42,969 nucleotides of DNA from Anaerolineales bacterium (lineage in GTDB: Bacteria; Chloroflexota; Anaerolineae; Anaerolineales; Villigracilaceae), in assembly GCA_016789365.1 (NCBI GenBank), contig JAEURH010000018.1, positions 1 to 42,969 on the forward strand. The letters are read 5' to 3'. How positions within the stretch are numbered: position 1 is the stretch's first letter; each line of letters starts with the position of its first letter. The notes below the pieces were generated by a model that saw nothing but the letters and a program-made list of their open reading frames with translations, was not told the origin of the DNA and ran no database searches. Positions 32,340 to 40,552 of this stretch are shown here, piece by piece. The position numbers and the translations under genes are program-made.

Positions 32340-33566
32340 TTAATCTACATCATAAGCAGATAAAATTTGGGAGGCGACTGTATCCCATGCAAAACGGGTC
32401 TGAGAAAGGTGTTTTGCATATTTACCCATTTCTTTCACTTTCTGCGGGTTTTTAACGAAGAAAATTATTTTTTCAGCAATTTCAATAGGTGCATGAGGGG
32501 ATACTAAAAATCCGCTTTTGCCATCTTCTACAACTTCGGCAATTCCGCCAGCGCGTGTGGCAATGACGGGTTTACCAAAGGTATAAGCAATTTGTAACGC
32601 GCCGCTTTGTGTGCTGGTATGGTAAGGATATGCCGCAACAGTGGCTATTTCCATCAATGCTCCAATTTCATTAGAAGGCACATATCGAAAGTCAAATATC
32701 ACTTTATCGCTAATATTTAATGTTGCTGCTAAAGATGTAAGAGATTCGGCGCTCATATGCTTAGTCGGGTATCCCGCTATCATCAATTTAGCATGGCAAT
32801 CTTTTGAAGCCAACGCAAAGGCTTGAATTAAATCTTCTATACCTTTGCTAGGTGCTAGTAAGCCAAAAAATAATATGATTGAATCATCCGCTTCGATGTT
32901 AAAACGCCTTCGTATTGCATCCGCGTTTTGCGATTGAATGCCTAATAGCCATTCTGAGTTTCCATGTGGAATAGAATAAGTTGCATTTTCAGAAATGGTG
33001 GGGTAGAAAGTTAAAAATTGACCACGGGCATGGTCTGAAAGAAAAAAGATTTTTGAAAAAGAGCGGTATGCTAATTTATCGGTCTGATGAAAAAATTTAT
33101 TAATAAAAGTATTGCCTTCGCGCTCTTCAAATTCATGGCAAATTTGGCTAAGGCGAATCCCTTTCGTTTTTAATAGCCAAATAAAAAAAGATTGAAAAGG
33201 ATATTCTAAAACGGAAAATATAACCCAATTGGGCTTTACACGAAGGATATAAATGGTTAGTCTTATCCAAGCCCAAACAGCGCGGATGGCTCTTACACCC
33301 CTGCGCATGGTGCGAAATAAAGAAAGGGTGGCTTTTTGAAGAGAGTTTAAAGAGGTGATTTCAGAACGGTTTTCAAATAGTTTCCATAACTTCAACATTT
33401 TATTTACCCGAAATAGATGCGGTAAAGAATCTAGTTCATACTCTGAACCTGTAATTAACTCTATTTCGGCACCTAAACGAGATAAGGCGTTACATAATTG
33501 ATAACTAAAATGGACTAACCCGCCCCCATTGGCTGGTTCGACAACAATAATGTGTGTGTGTTTCAT
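32340..33566 (-). CDS. Family GT4 glycosyltransferase
   Basis: 408 aa, GT-B fold. The N-terminus VVEPANGGGLVHFSYQLCNALSRLGAEIELITG matches the glycine-rich acceptor domain. The C-terminal part has IILFFGLLAPSKGIEDLIQAFALA, KLMIAGYPTKHM, and VAAYPYHTSTQSGALQIAYTFGKPVIATRAGGIAEVVEDGKSGFLVSPH. The usual E-x7-E is partly replaced (TQSGALQIA), as in several mannosyl- and fucosyltransferase subgroups. A central stretch (RMRRGVRAIRAVWAWIRLTIYIL) is hydrophobic and basic, suggesting membrane attachment. It is encoded 3 nt downstream of the next GT4 gene, in the same operon. Confidence 0.88.
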   Translation of the reverse strand: MKHTHIIVVEPANGGGLVHFSYQLCNALSRLGAEIELITGSEYELDSLPHLFRVNKMLKLWKLFENRSEITSLNSLQKATLSLFRTMRRGVRAIRAVWAWIRLTIYILRVKPNWVIFSVLEYPFQSFFIWLLKTKGIRLSQICHEFEEREGNTFINKFFHQTDKLAYRSFSKIFFLSDHARGQFLTFYPTISENATYSIPHGNSEWLLGIQSQNADAIRRRFNIEADDSIILFFGLLAPSKGIEDLIQAFALASKDCHAKLMIAGYPTKHMSAESLTSLAATLNISDKVIFDFRYVPSNEIGALMEIATVAAYPYHTSTQSGALQIAYTFGKPVIATRAGGIAEVVEDGKSGFLVSPHAPIEIAEKIIFFVKNPQKVKEMGKYAKHLSQTRFAWDTVASQILSAYDVD

Positions 33567-33569
33567 AAT

Positions 33570-34724
33570 TTAAGAAAGCAATCTCAGATATAGATTTTCT
33601 AATTGTGCTACTTGCGATTTGATGTTAAATTTTTCTTCGACAATTTGCCTGCCCACATTACCCATTTGACGCAAGGCTTCCATATTGTTAAGCATTTCAA
33701 GGGCGACACTTGTAAGAATCTCTGGTTGCGCTGGTGGAATTAACCTACCATTTATTCCATCTTGAACCATTTCAGGTACGCCACCTACATGACTAGCAAG
33801 AATGGGTAACCCTGAAGCCATTGCCTCGGCAAGTACAGTTGGTAGGGCTTCGGTAAGCGTAGGTAAGACGAATAAATCACCAGCAGGCATTAATTCAGGA
33901 ATATCTGTCCTTGCGCCAGCAAAAATGATATGTTCACCAACACCAGATTTTTTCGCTTCGTTTTGCAAGGCTTGGGCATGTTCACCTGAACCGATAATAA
34001 GATAATATACATTTGGCTTTGCAGAAACGATTGCTGGCATGGCTTGAATCATATATTGAATGCCTTTAAGTTCACGCAACACAGCAACTGTTATTAATAC
34101 GATAGCATCAGGTGGAATACCAAACTTCCGCAAGATAGAGGCGCGGTTTTGCTGATTGGGAGTAAACAAATTTAAGTCAATGCCGTTGTAAATTACACAA
34201 GATTTACCATCTCGAATTTTTGCAAAATGTTTATAGGCTATGCGGGTTTCTTCAGAAACAGAAATGACTGGATTAAAAAAATTACGCAAAAAAAAGTTTT
34301 CAAGAGAGTCATGTAATCGTAATTTAAGGTTTTTCTTTTGTAGAGGTAAAGTATGCAGTGTAGCTACTGCTGGGATACCCAGCCATTTGGTGGCTACCCC
34401 ACCAAACACAGTCGCAAATTCTAGTTGAGCATGAAGCAAATCGGCATTCGTTTCTTGAAGGTAGTTAATAATTTTTTTTAGTCCATTAACTTCTCGTAAA
34501 TGGCGAATCAAAACAGTATCTACTGGTATGTTTATTTTTTGTAGTTCGGTAGCAACGGGGTTGCCATCTTTATTTTGCAACACACAAACACGGGGTTGGA
34601 AATGTTCACGATTAATATTGGATAATATTGGTATCATTAATCGCTCTGCCCCTCCCCAGCCTAGCCCATCAATCAAGTACACAATAGTATGTTTTTTATT
34701 ATCAGCGCGGTCTGGTTGATTCAT
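33570..34724 (-). CDS. Family GT4 glycosyltransferase
   Basis: 384 aa. It opens with TIVYLIDGLGWGGAERLMIPILSNI, the GGAER motif of GT4 enzymes. Further along are VISVSEETRIAY, VIYNGIDLNLFTP, LITVAVLRELKGIQYMIQAMPAI, YLIIGSGEHAQALQ, and LPTLTEALPTVLAEAMASGLPILASHVGGVPEMV with E-x7-E intact (EALPTVLAE). The donor sugar is unknown. The upstream neighbour (the Wzy-like gene) ends 57 nt away and the downstream GT4 gene begins 3 nt after its stop. Confidence 0.92.
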   Translation of the reverse strand: MNQPDRADNKKHTIVYLIDGLGWGGAERLMIPILSNINREHFQPRVCVLQNKDGNPVATELQKINIPVDTVLIRHLREVNGLKKIINYLQETNADLLHAQLEFATVFGGVATKWLGIPAVATLHTLPLQKKNLKLRLHDSLENFFLRNFFNPVISVSEETRIAYKHFAKIRDGKSCVIYNGIDLNLFTPNQQNRASILRKFGIPPDAIVLITVAVLRELKGIQYMIQAMPAIVSAKPNVYYLIIGSGEHAQALQNEAKKSGVGEHIIFAGARTDIPELMPAGDLFVLPTLTEALPTVLAEAMASGLPILASHVGGVPEMVQDGINGRLIPPAQPEILTSVALEMLNNMEALRQMGNVGRQIVEEKFNIKSQVAQLENLYLRLLS

Positions 34725-34781
34725 TTGTTTTCATGTATATACTTAAGGGATGTTTTAGTGGTGATATAAAATACCTTATTA

Positions 34782-36209
34782 CTAATTACGTTTGTAAGTG
34801 GTAGCATTGATTTTTTCGTAAAGGACCTGGATTAATGCCAAAGCAAGCGCTACAAAAATCCAGAAAAACCGAATAAAAGCACCGTGCAAAAAAATGGCGG
34901 CAAACAAATAGCCAATGAGAGAAACTTGAACAGCAGAGATATGATATGACCATTCTTGGTAATATTCTGTATGCCGTAAATTCGATTTTATATTGGATAA
35001 ACCACGAAATAGAGCCAAAATAATTCCCATAAAAGTAATAAAGCCAAACAAGCCTGTTTCTGCTAATATTTCTACATATAAAGAGTGCGCTTCTCTCTCT
35101 TCAATGCGGGTTTCAATACCAACAATTTGTGCATACTTTTGATAATTAACGGCATAATTGCCTGCCCCAATGCCCAACAGCGGATGTTCTGCAAACATGG
35201 TCATCCCTGTAATAATTTCACTAGTTCTACCTCGAAATGATTCATCTTGATAAATATTACTTTCTGAGCCGGAAGAAAATACGGTAATCGTTTGAAAACG
35301 ACTTATATAGGAGGCTGGAAGAAATGGAAGACCCAAAGCACCTACCAAAAGAATTGAGGCGATAACCATAGGGTTGGTTCGCACAAAGAAGAACAGAATA
35401 AAAAACACAGTAACAAAAAAACCGAGGTATCCTCCGCGGCTATAAGTATTAAGTAATTCGATAAGCATAATAATAAACACCCCTAAAAATGCCAATCTAG
35501 TACGAGCAGAAGTTCTTAAGAAACCAAAAATAGTGAACGGCATAATAGAAATTAAAATCTGCCCCCACATATTTGGCTCATTAATGGGTCCACCAACGCG
35601 TTCATCGTGATTGATTTGAGAAAGTCCAAAAAAAGTTTCTTCGTAGTTCCCGCTTGATATTTGATATATCCCTAGAATACTGATAAAGGTCGTAACCACA
35701 ATTATAACAATAACAGTCTGCTTCCATTCCTCCAAGTTGCGGACGCAAAACAAAATACAATACATAATCACAATGTCTTTTACTAAATCAATTATTCTTT
35801 CTAAGGCATCGTCTTTATCAATCGCAATAAGGTAAGAAGCCGCTACTGCAAAGAAATATAAGATAACAAAAAGTTCAATGCGCTTCGTTTTTGGGCGGTC
35901 AACTGGGATTTGCCCGACGTAATAATTCCTAACTAAAATAGAGACAAATACGATTGCTACTAAAGGTTTAATAACGCCTGGTAGGTCGTTTTCTGTAAGA
36001 TATGCAGAAATGTTTAAGAAAACAGCAATGATTAATATATTTGCCCCTAAGCCAGGGTAAATAATAATCATCATAACAACTACAATACCTATTAACCCTA
36101 AAAGTGCAAACGTCCCAGCAGATTCGCTAGGGTTTGAAACTGCTGTGGCAATTAAAGCCGAAAGCAAGATAGCCAGTAAAATATAGGGATAATCTTTTCT
36201 TAGTACCAT
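34782..36209 (-). CDS. O-antigen polymerase/ligase family protein (Wzy/WaaL-like)
   Basis: 475 aa, about 12 hydrophobic helices. The Wzy_C region has the large external loop with GGPINEPNMWGQILISIMPF and RGGYLGFFVTVF before it and LLGIGAGNYAVNYQKYAQIVG with EAHSLYVEILAETGLFGFITFMG after it, the last being the family's histidine signature. It would polymerise flipped oligosaccharide units on the outer face of the membrane. With a flippase and a Wzz-like protein in the same locus, polymerase (Wzy) is more likely than ligase. Encoded after the sugar-transferase gene, with a perfect hairpin in the 83-nt gap. Confidence 0.87.
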   Translation of the reverse strand: MVLRKDYPYILLAILLSALIATAVSNPSESAGTFALLGLIGIVVVMMIIIYPGLGANILIIAVFLNISAYLTENDLPGVIKPLVAIVFVSILVRNYYVGQIPVDRPKTKRIELFVILYFFAVAASYLIAIDKDDALERIIDLVKDIVIMYCILFCVRNLEEWKQTVIVIIVVTTFISILGIYQISSGNYEETFFGLSQINHDERVGGPINEPNMWGQILISIMPFTIFGFLRTSARTRLAFLGVFIIMLIELLNTYSRGGYLGFFVTVFFILFFFVRTNPMVIASILLVGALGLPFLPASYISRFQTITVFSSGSESNIYQDESFRGRTSEIITGMTMFAEHPLLGIGAGNYAVNYQKYAQIVGIETRIEEREAHSLYVEILAETGLFGFITFMGIILALFRGLSNIKSNLRHTEYYQEWSYHISAVQVSLIGYLFAAIFLHGAFIRFFWIFVALALALIQVLYEKINATTYKRN

Positions 36210-36246
36210 TTTATTTTTCTATAATTATCATTTAAGAATATGCTTA

Positions 36247-36285
36247 TCAATACAAAGTTTATAAACGAGAAAAACTTTGTATTGA
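36247..36285. terminator. 14-bp hairpin between the sugar transferase and Wzy-like genes
   Basis: TCAATACAAAGTTT (36247-36260) and AAACTTTGTATTGA (36272-36285) are exact complements with an 11-nt loop. It lies just after the stop of the minus-strand sugar-transferase gene. On the minus strand no long T-run follows, so it may be an attenuator or RNA-processing site rather than a full terminator. Confidence 0.55.
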
Positions 36286-36292
36286 TTTCTTT

Positions 36293-36982
36293 CTAACGAG
36301 CTCCGCGCTGCCTTAAGACCGTCTGCGCCGTTTTAATCAAAATCAATGTATCAAACCACAAAGACCTTTTTTCAAGATACCGAATATCCCATCTCAACCA
36401 ATCGTTAAAATCTTCGCTTCCACGCCCGCAAACTTGCCATAACCCTGTGATACCGGGTAATACATCCAAACGTTCTGTTTGCCAAAGTTTGTAAGATTCC
36501 GGACTCCATGAAGTTGGGCGCGGTCCTACCAAACTCATCTCACCTTTAAGAATGTTGAGTACTTGTGGTAACTCATCTAGGCTGGTTTTACGAAGAATCC
36601 TTCCAATTTTAGTAATGCGTGGGTCATGCGCAAGTTTTAGTGGACCAGATAACTCACCACGTTCATTCAATTGAGCAAGTGTGCCTTTTAATGCCTCAGC
36701 ATTCGGAACCATAGAGCGGAACTTTAACATCCGAAAACGCTTTCCGCCTTTACCAGTTCGGTTTTGAATAAAAATAACAGGTGCGCCCGGTGAAGTAACC
36801 CATATCAAACAAGCTATTAACAACATAACAGGCACCCAAAAAGGTGAAAGCAAAATTACAAATGTAAGGTCATAAATACGTTTTGCAATTAAGTAAGATT
36901 TACCTGTTACCAAACGCTTATTGGGGTTAAACTTTTTTACCCAATCTTCTTCTACAATTCTGCGTGAAGTTGTAACACTCAT
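36293..36982 (-). CDS. Polyprenyl-phosphate sugar-1-phosphate transferase (initiating enzyme)
   Basis: 229 aa, the short form of the WcaJ/RfbP/ExoY family. It transfers a hexose-1-phosphate to undecaprenyl phosphate, the first step of repeat-unit assembly. Motifs are [22 protein letters not shown] (membrane segment), [49 protein letters not shown] (core with the catalytic DE pair), [12 protein letters not shown] and [15 protein letters not shown]. The ATG at 36982 is preferred over ATG 36997, because GGGAG lies 6 nt before it and the longer start overlaps the upstream gene. The stop of the pseudo-GGDEF gene is 1 nt away. Confidence 0.93.
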   Translation of the reverse strand: MSVTTSRRIVEEDWVKKFNPNKRLVTGKSYLIAKRIYDLTFVILLSPFWVPVMLLIACLIWVTSPGAPVIFIQNRTGKGGKRFRMLKFRSMVPNAEALKGTLAQLNERGELSGPLKLAHDPRITKIGRILRKTSLDELPQVLNILKGEMSLVGPRPTSWSPESYKLWQTERLDVLPGITGLWQVCGRGSEDFNDWLRWDIRYLEKRSLWFDTLILIKTAQTVLRQRGAR

Positions 36983-36983
36983 A

Positions 36984-37847
36984 CTATGCTCCCTCATTTG
37001 TAGATAAATCAGAAATCTTTTTTACTCCGGGGGTAGCCAAGCGCTTTTGTGCCGTTTGCAGTAAATCTTCAAATGTCAATGCCTCATCAGGGAAAGCCGC
37101 AGTGCCCCAATCAATCTTGGCATTAATGCTTTCTTCTACTGCCGCTTCCATTCTTTCAGCAAGAACACTAATGTTATTGAGGTTCGTTTCCGGACAAAGC
37201 AAAATAAACTGACCATCACGGTCATATAAAATAATATCGGTACTACGAGCCAAATCACTTAATATCTGGCTCACTTTCGCAATAGCAAACCGCTCATACA
37301 TATCACTTGCCAACGATTCCAACTCCCTCCAACCCTCTTTTCCTGTCGGCTTCCCTAACTTAATCGTCAATAAAGACAACGGATGATGATAACGACGACT
37401 TCGCGTAATTTCAGCGGCAATTAAATCACGCGAAGATTGCATATCTCTTGCGCGGTTTGGGTATGCACTAGAAGACAACCCCTCCAAAGTTTTATCCAGA
37501 TCACCAATTCGCCTGCCTACATCATAAGCAAGGATAGCAGAAAGAATAAGCAGAAGAAATTGAATAACATGAACTTCGATGGTCGTCCGTGGGCTTGAAT
37601 AAAATGCCCATATAACAGCATAAACAATTATCCAAAAAACTATCACTGAATAGTAACGTAACTTGACACCAGAGCGAATTAACAAACTAACAAGGATTAA
37701 CTCTGAAAATATAACAATGGCAATCAAAATAAAAAAAATGGGGCTAAAATCTATATAGCTTTCTTGAAATTCATCAATATTCGCAACGCCAAGAATAGCA
37801 ATTACATAAGAAACCAAAATTGTGATAGATATTCTTAAGTCATTCAT
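36984..37847 (-). CDS. Membrane protein with degenerate GGDEF domain
   Basis: 287 aa. Four hydrophobic helices at about 7-24, 36-58, 67-84 and 92-110, a short linker coil (RRIGDLDKTLEGL), then a cytoplasmic GGDEF-type domain (about 138-280): RDLIAAEITRSRRYHHPLSLLTIKLGK, STDIILYDRDGQFILLCPET, ERMEAAVEESINAKIDWGTAAFPDE, LLQTAQKRLATPG. The active-site signature should read RYGGDEF; here residues 208-214 are Y-D-R-D-G-Q-F, and the DxD metal site is K163-G165, so no cyclase activity is expected. It may sense nucleotide or serve as a scaffold. It is first in the operon with the initiating sugar transferase. Confidence 0.8.
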   Translation of the reverse strand: MNDLRISITILVSYVIAILGVANIDEFQESYIDFSPIFFILIAIVIFSELILVSLLIRSGVKLRYYSVIVFWIIVYAVIWAFYSSPRTTIEVHVIQFLLLILSAILAYDVGRRIGDLDKTLEGLSSSAYPNRARDMQSSRDLIAAEITRSRRYHHPLSLLTIKLGKPTGKEGWRELESLASDMYERFAIAKVSQILSDLARSTDIILYDRDGQFILLCPETNLNNISVLAERMEAAVEESINAKIDWGTAAFPDEALTFEDLLQTAQKRLATPGVKKISDLSTNEGA

Positions 37848-37979
37848 AATATTAACTCAGCATCATAATCCTAAACTTACAATATATTACTATATCATTA
37901 TAAATCAAAAGCCTGCAAAAATACTCTTAATTTAGTAGCAAATTCGTTCCTAAAAGTGCTTCAACACCAATAGCAGAGG

Positions 37980-37985
37980 TATAAT
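37980..37985 (+). promoter_or_regulatory. -10 box (TATAAT) 7 nt before the lipoprotein start
   Basis: A perfect TATAAT followed by 7 A-rich bases and then ATG at 37993. There is no Shine-Dalgarno sequence, which fits a leaderless transcript. Confidence 0.55.
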
Positions 37986-37992
37986 AAAAAAA

Positions 37993-38631
37993 ATGAAAAA
38001 GACCCTTTCACTCCTTTTTCTACTCTTCCTCACAGCATGTGACACATGGGGTGTTGCCCCTCAACCTTTCCCTGTATGGACGGCGATACCATCCTCCACG
38101 CCAAGCATTGTGACAGCCACCCCATTGGTGATTCCACCACCTGCGCTGACGGTCATCTCACCGGTGACTGAAACCACCTCCCCAATTCCGCCTCCCACTT
38201 TCACGCCCACAGTTGCTGTGCCCACTACAACCTTTACCTTAGCCCCCATCCAGTCGGTAGATATTGTCATCCTCGGATGTAATACTAGCATAGATATTCT
38301 ACGCGGCATGGGCGAAGTGACAAATGCCTATGTAACGCTCAAGAACACAGGTACAGTAGATTTACCCAATGCCTGTGGCTTTTTACGTGCCATTGATGAA
38401 GACCGCGAACACCCAGATAAAAAAGTATGTGTGAGCAATTTACCAGCTCAAAACCAAGTGACACTAAAACTGACCGTAGATTCTACTTATCGAAAAGATA
38501 CAATTATTCAAGTGGATGCATTATCAAACGAAGTTGTATTGCTAAGAATCGATAAGCAATCTTGCCGCGATATTAGTTTGTTTGGTGGCGCGCCAGTCGA
38601 TGTTGGAGTTATCAAGCCGATTCAGCCGTAG
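37993..38631 (+). CDS. Thr/Pro-rich lipoprotein
   Basis: 212 aa. The signal peptide ends in the lipobox LTAC (Cys16). A long low-complexity linker (about 24-85) rich in Pro, Thr, Ser and Val follows, of the kind common in Chloroflexota surface lipoproteins. The rest (SVDIVILGCNTSIDILRGMGEVTNAYVTLKNTGTVDLPNACGFLRAI...) looks like an immunoglobulin-like beta domain related to CARDB/FxLYD modules, with cysteines that may pair. Likely an extracellular ligand-binding or structural protein. It faces the pseudo-GGDEF gene divergently and converges with the Cache-HAMP gene. Confidence 0.8.
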   Translation: MKKTLSLLFLLFLTACDTWGVAPQPFPVWTAIPSSTPSIVTATPLVIPPPALTVISPVTETTSPIPPPTFTPTVAVPTTTFTLAPIQSVDIVILGCNTSIDILRGMGEVTNAYVTLKNTGTVDLPNACGFLRAIDEDREHPDKKVCVSNLPAQNQVTLKLTVDSTYRKDTIIQVDALSNEVVLLRIDKQSCRDISLFGGAPVDVGVIKPIQP

Positions 38632-38644
38632 TTAAGATAATGAT

Positions 38645-38682
38645 TGTTGAAACAGAATCAACTAGCAGTCAAGTATGAGGCG
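38645..38682. repeat. 38-bp dispersed repeat, copy 2
   Basis: Matches 16498-16535 at 30 of 38 positions without gaps. It lies between the lipoprotein stop and a strong terminator. Confidence 0.55.
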
Positions 38683-38685
38683 CAG

Positions 38686-38717
38686 AAAAAGTCCGCAACT
38701 TGTGTTGCGGACTTTTT
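38686..38717. terminator. Bidirectional rho-independent terminator
   Basis: AAAAAGTCCGCAAC (38686-38699) and GTTGCGGACTTTTT (38704-38717) form a perfect 14-bp stem around 4 nt, with an A-run before and a T-run after. It serves the convergent lipoprotein and Cache-HAMP genes. Confidence 0.9.
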
Positions 38718-38720
38718 ATC

Positions 38721-39833
38721 TTAATCTTCTTTTGTGAAACGGTTGCGCATGTCTTTGACTTTGGATTGTAAATCTTGGAAGAATTCGCTTTCGACAATTT
38801 CGGTCACTTGTTTGGTAAGTTTGGATTTGTCAATCATAATTTCCAATTGATGTACACGAGCGCGCAATGATTGTTCACGTTGGGCAACTTTATCAACCAT
38901 TACTTTGAATACGTCGGTGAGGGTATCAATTTCGTCTTGATAGTTGCCACCGTTTTTGCTTAGTTCTTGGTCGTAATCGCCTTCACCAATTTTCTTAGCA
39001 ACATCTGCTAAACCAATGATTGGGCGTGTGAGAAAACCTGCCAGCCAATAGACAAGCACAAATATAATTGCGAATGTGACTGCAAATGCAATCATTCCTT
39101 GTTGTAGTATTTCAGCGGCAACTTCATCTACATAACTGGCTTGAATATCAACACCAATTGCGCCAATGGGTTGACCTTTCTCGTCCAGAATCGGTGCATA
39201 GGAGGTAATCCATGTACCAAATCTATCTTGATATGGCACCCAAGAATCTACTCTTTGTTGTAAGCCGTCATAAATTCGAGTAGATGGTGTGCCATCTTCA
39301 TTTAACGCAGGTGTGTATCTCTGACAAAAACGAAAGCCGCCACGTGTTTCACGGAAATAGCCCGTGCTTCCGATGGCGATGACTTCGCCATCATCAGGTC
39401 CTTTAATATAAGTATAAAGACGTGTATTTTCTTTGGTGGGGTCGCCGAATGGGTCTTCATTTAATTGGGTAAATTGCACAGCCCGCAACCAATTGACATG
39501 TTCAAGGTATAACGGATTATCGGGGTAATATCCGTTTTGTTCTGGTGGGGTATCGGCAGTTGGCTTTTCAGGCGGACACATTGGGTTGTCCGCGCTTTCT
39601 TCTGCATACAATTGCAAAAAGCCTTCTCTATCTATCCCTGCTAAAGCACCATGCAAAGTTTGGCTTAAGTCATCGGTGATGGTTTGGAAAACGCGGTCTC
39701 TTGTATAGTTATAAAACCAAGCATAACTGCCGATAAAAATTGGAATAAAAATTAATGTAAAACCAATCCATATTTTTAGTCTTAAACTAAAAAAACGGGA
39801 GGCGGGTTTCGCGGGTTGGGTTTGTTCACTCAT
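38721..39833 (-). CDS. Cache-HAMP membrane sensor without output domain
   Basis: 370 aa. Helix one is at 23-43 (LKIWIGFTLIFIPIFIGSYAW). A large extracytoplasmic sensor follows, with the Cache-like end WITSYAPILDEKGQPIGAIGVDIQASYV. Helix two is at 246-268. A HAMP segment covers about 269-325 (RPIIGLADVAKKIGEGDYDQEL...DEIDTLTDVFKVMVDKV). The last 50 residues are coiled coil only, ending in RNRFTKED; no kinase, GGDEF, methyl-accepting or phosphatase domain follows. It must signal through a partner. Encoded 8 nt downstream of the GNAT-like gene. Confidence 0.85.
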   Translation of the reverse strand: MSEQTQPAKPASRFFSLRLKIWIGFTLIFIPIFIGSYAWFYNYTRDRVFQTITDDLSQTLHGALAGIDREGFLQLYAEESADNPMCPPEKPTADTPPEQNGYYPDNPLYLEHVNWLRAVQFTQLNEDPFGDPTKENTRLYTYIKGPDDGEVIAIGSTGYFRETRGGFRFCQRYTPALNEDGTPSTRIYDGLQQRVDSWVPYQDRFGTWITSYAPILDEKGQPIGAIGVDIQASYVDEVAAEILQQGMIAFAVTFAIIFVLVYWLAGFLTRPIIGLADVAKKIGEGDYDQELSKNGGNYQDEIDTLTDVFKVMVDKVAQREQSLRARVHQLEIMIDKSKLTKQVTEIVESEFFQDLQSKVKDMRNRFTKED

Positions 39834-39841
39834 GGGTTCAC

Positions 39842-40552
39842 CTATATTTTTATAGAATTAAGTGTCTCAAGAACTACAGGATGGGTCTCTGGCAAGCCAT
39901 AATGGTCTACTAAAAATGCTAGAACAAAATCGGTAATCATCTCGCGTGTGTATGCTTCAACTTTTGCTTCTGGGTTTGGCAAAAAGCCCATGTGCATTGG
40001 TGAGAAGCGAACTTTTGCTAATTCGTCTTCACGGTTTATGCTTTCTGGTGCAAAAATCGGTTCTACATATTTTAACGGCAATTGTATCAGACCGTTACGT
40101 TGGTAATGCTCCATTAGTCGGCTGGTTTCTACTTCGTTGACCATGCCCAAAACTGGAGGGTCGCCGTTTTCTTTGGCATCGCGAATAATTTGATGCAAAC
40201 ATTCATAAATAATAAAAACTGATAATTTTTTATTATCAACAAGTACTTCACGAAAATCTGGATGAATGGCTAAAGCATGAGCCAGCCCACAATGGCGATG
40301 GCGTACATAACGAAAAGTGCGTAAGCCAGCAGGTTTGCCATCAATTTCGATTAACCAATAATGAACGATATTATTTTCTCGATGCTCATTACCAAATCTT
40401 GCTCTGCGCCTCATTCTCTGAACGTAATGCTGGTACTGCGGAAACAGGCTTTGATATAGCCCAAGCATTGACTCTACGCGTTGTTCGTCACCTGAACCCA
40501 ATAATTCGTAAATGGCGGCGTTGTCTTTTTGAATCACCAAACGGGCAGGCAT
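39842..40552 (-). CDS. GNAT-like acyltransferase-fold protein
   Basis: 236 aa, cytoplasmic. Strands and turns in HYWLIEIDGKPAGLRTFRYVRHRHCGLAHALAIHPDFREVLVDNKKLSVFIIYECLHQIIRDAKENG resemble the GNAT core, with the V-x-x-x-H-P-D-x-R pattern where acetyl-CoA pyrophosphate would bind, and RLMEHYQRNGLIQLPLKYVEPI resembling the C-terminal helix-strand. The classical Q/R-x-x-G-x-G/A loop is altered (DNKKLS), so the substrate is unclear and enzymatic function is not certain. Its ATG overlaps the stop of the upstream carrier gene (TAATG), so translation is coupled. Confidence 0.65.
   Translation of the reverse strand: MPARLVIQKDNAAIYELLGSGDEQRVESMLGLYQSLFPQYQHYVQRMRRRARFGNEHRENNIVHYWLIEIDGKPAGLRTFRYVRHRHCGLAHALAIHPDFREVLVDNKKLSVFIIYECLHQIIRDAKENGDPPVLGMVNEVETSRLMEHYQRNGLIQLPLKYVEPIFAPESINREDELAKVRFSPMHMGFLPNPEAKVEAYTREMITDFVLAFLVDHYGLPETHPVVLETLNSIKI

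Noticed and set aside
37993-38631. Minus-strand open frame rich in Gly/Val opposite the lipoprotein (38061-38309)
   Set aside because: It is the antisense shadow of the Pro/Thr-rich linker; the plus-strand frame has a lipobox and promoter.
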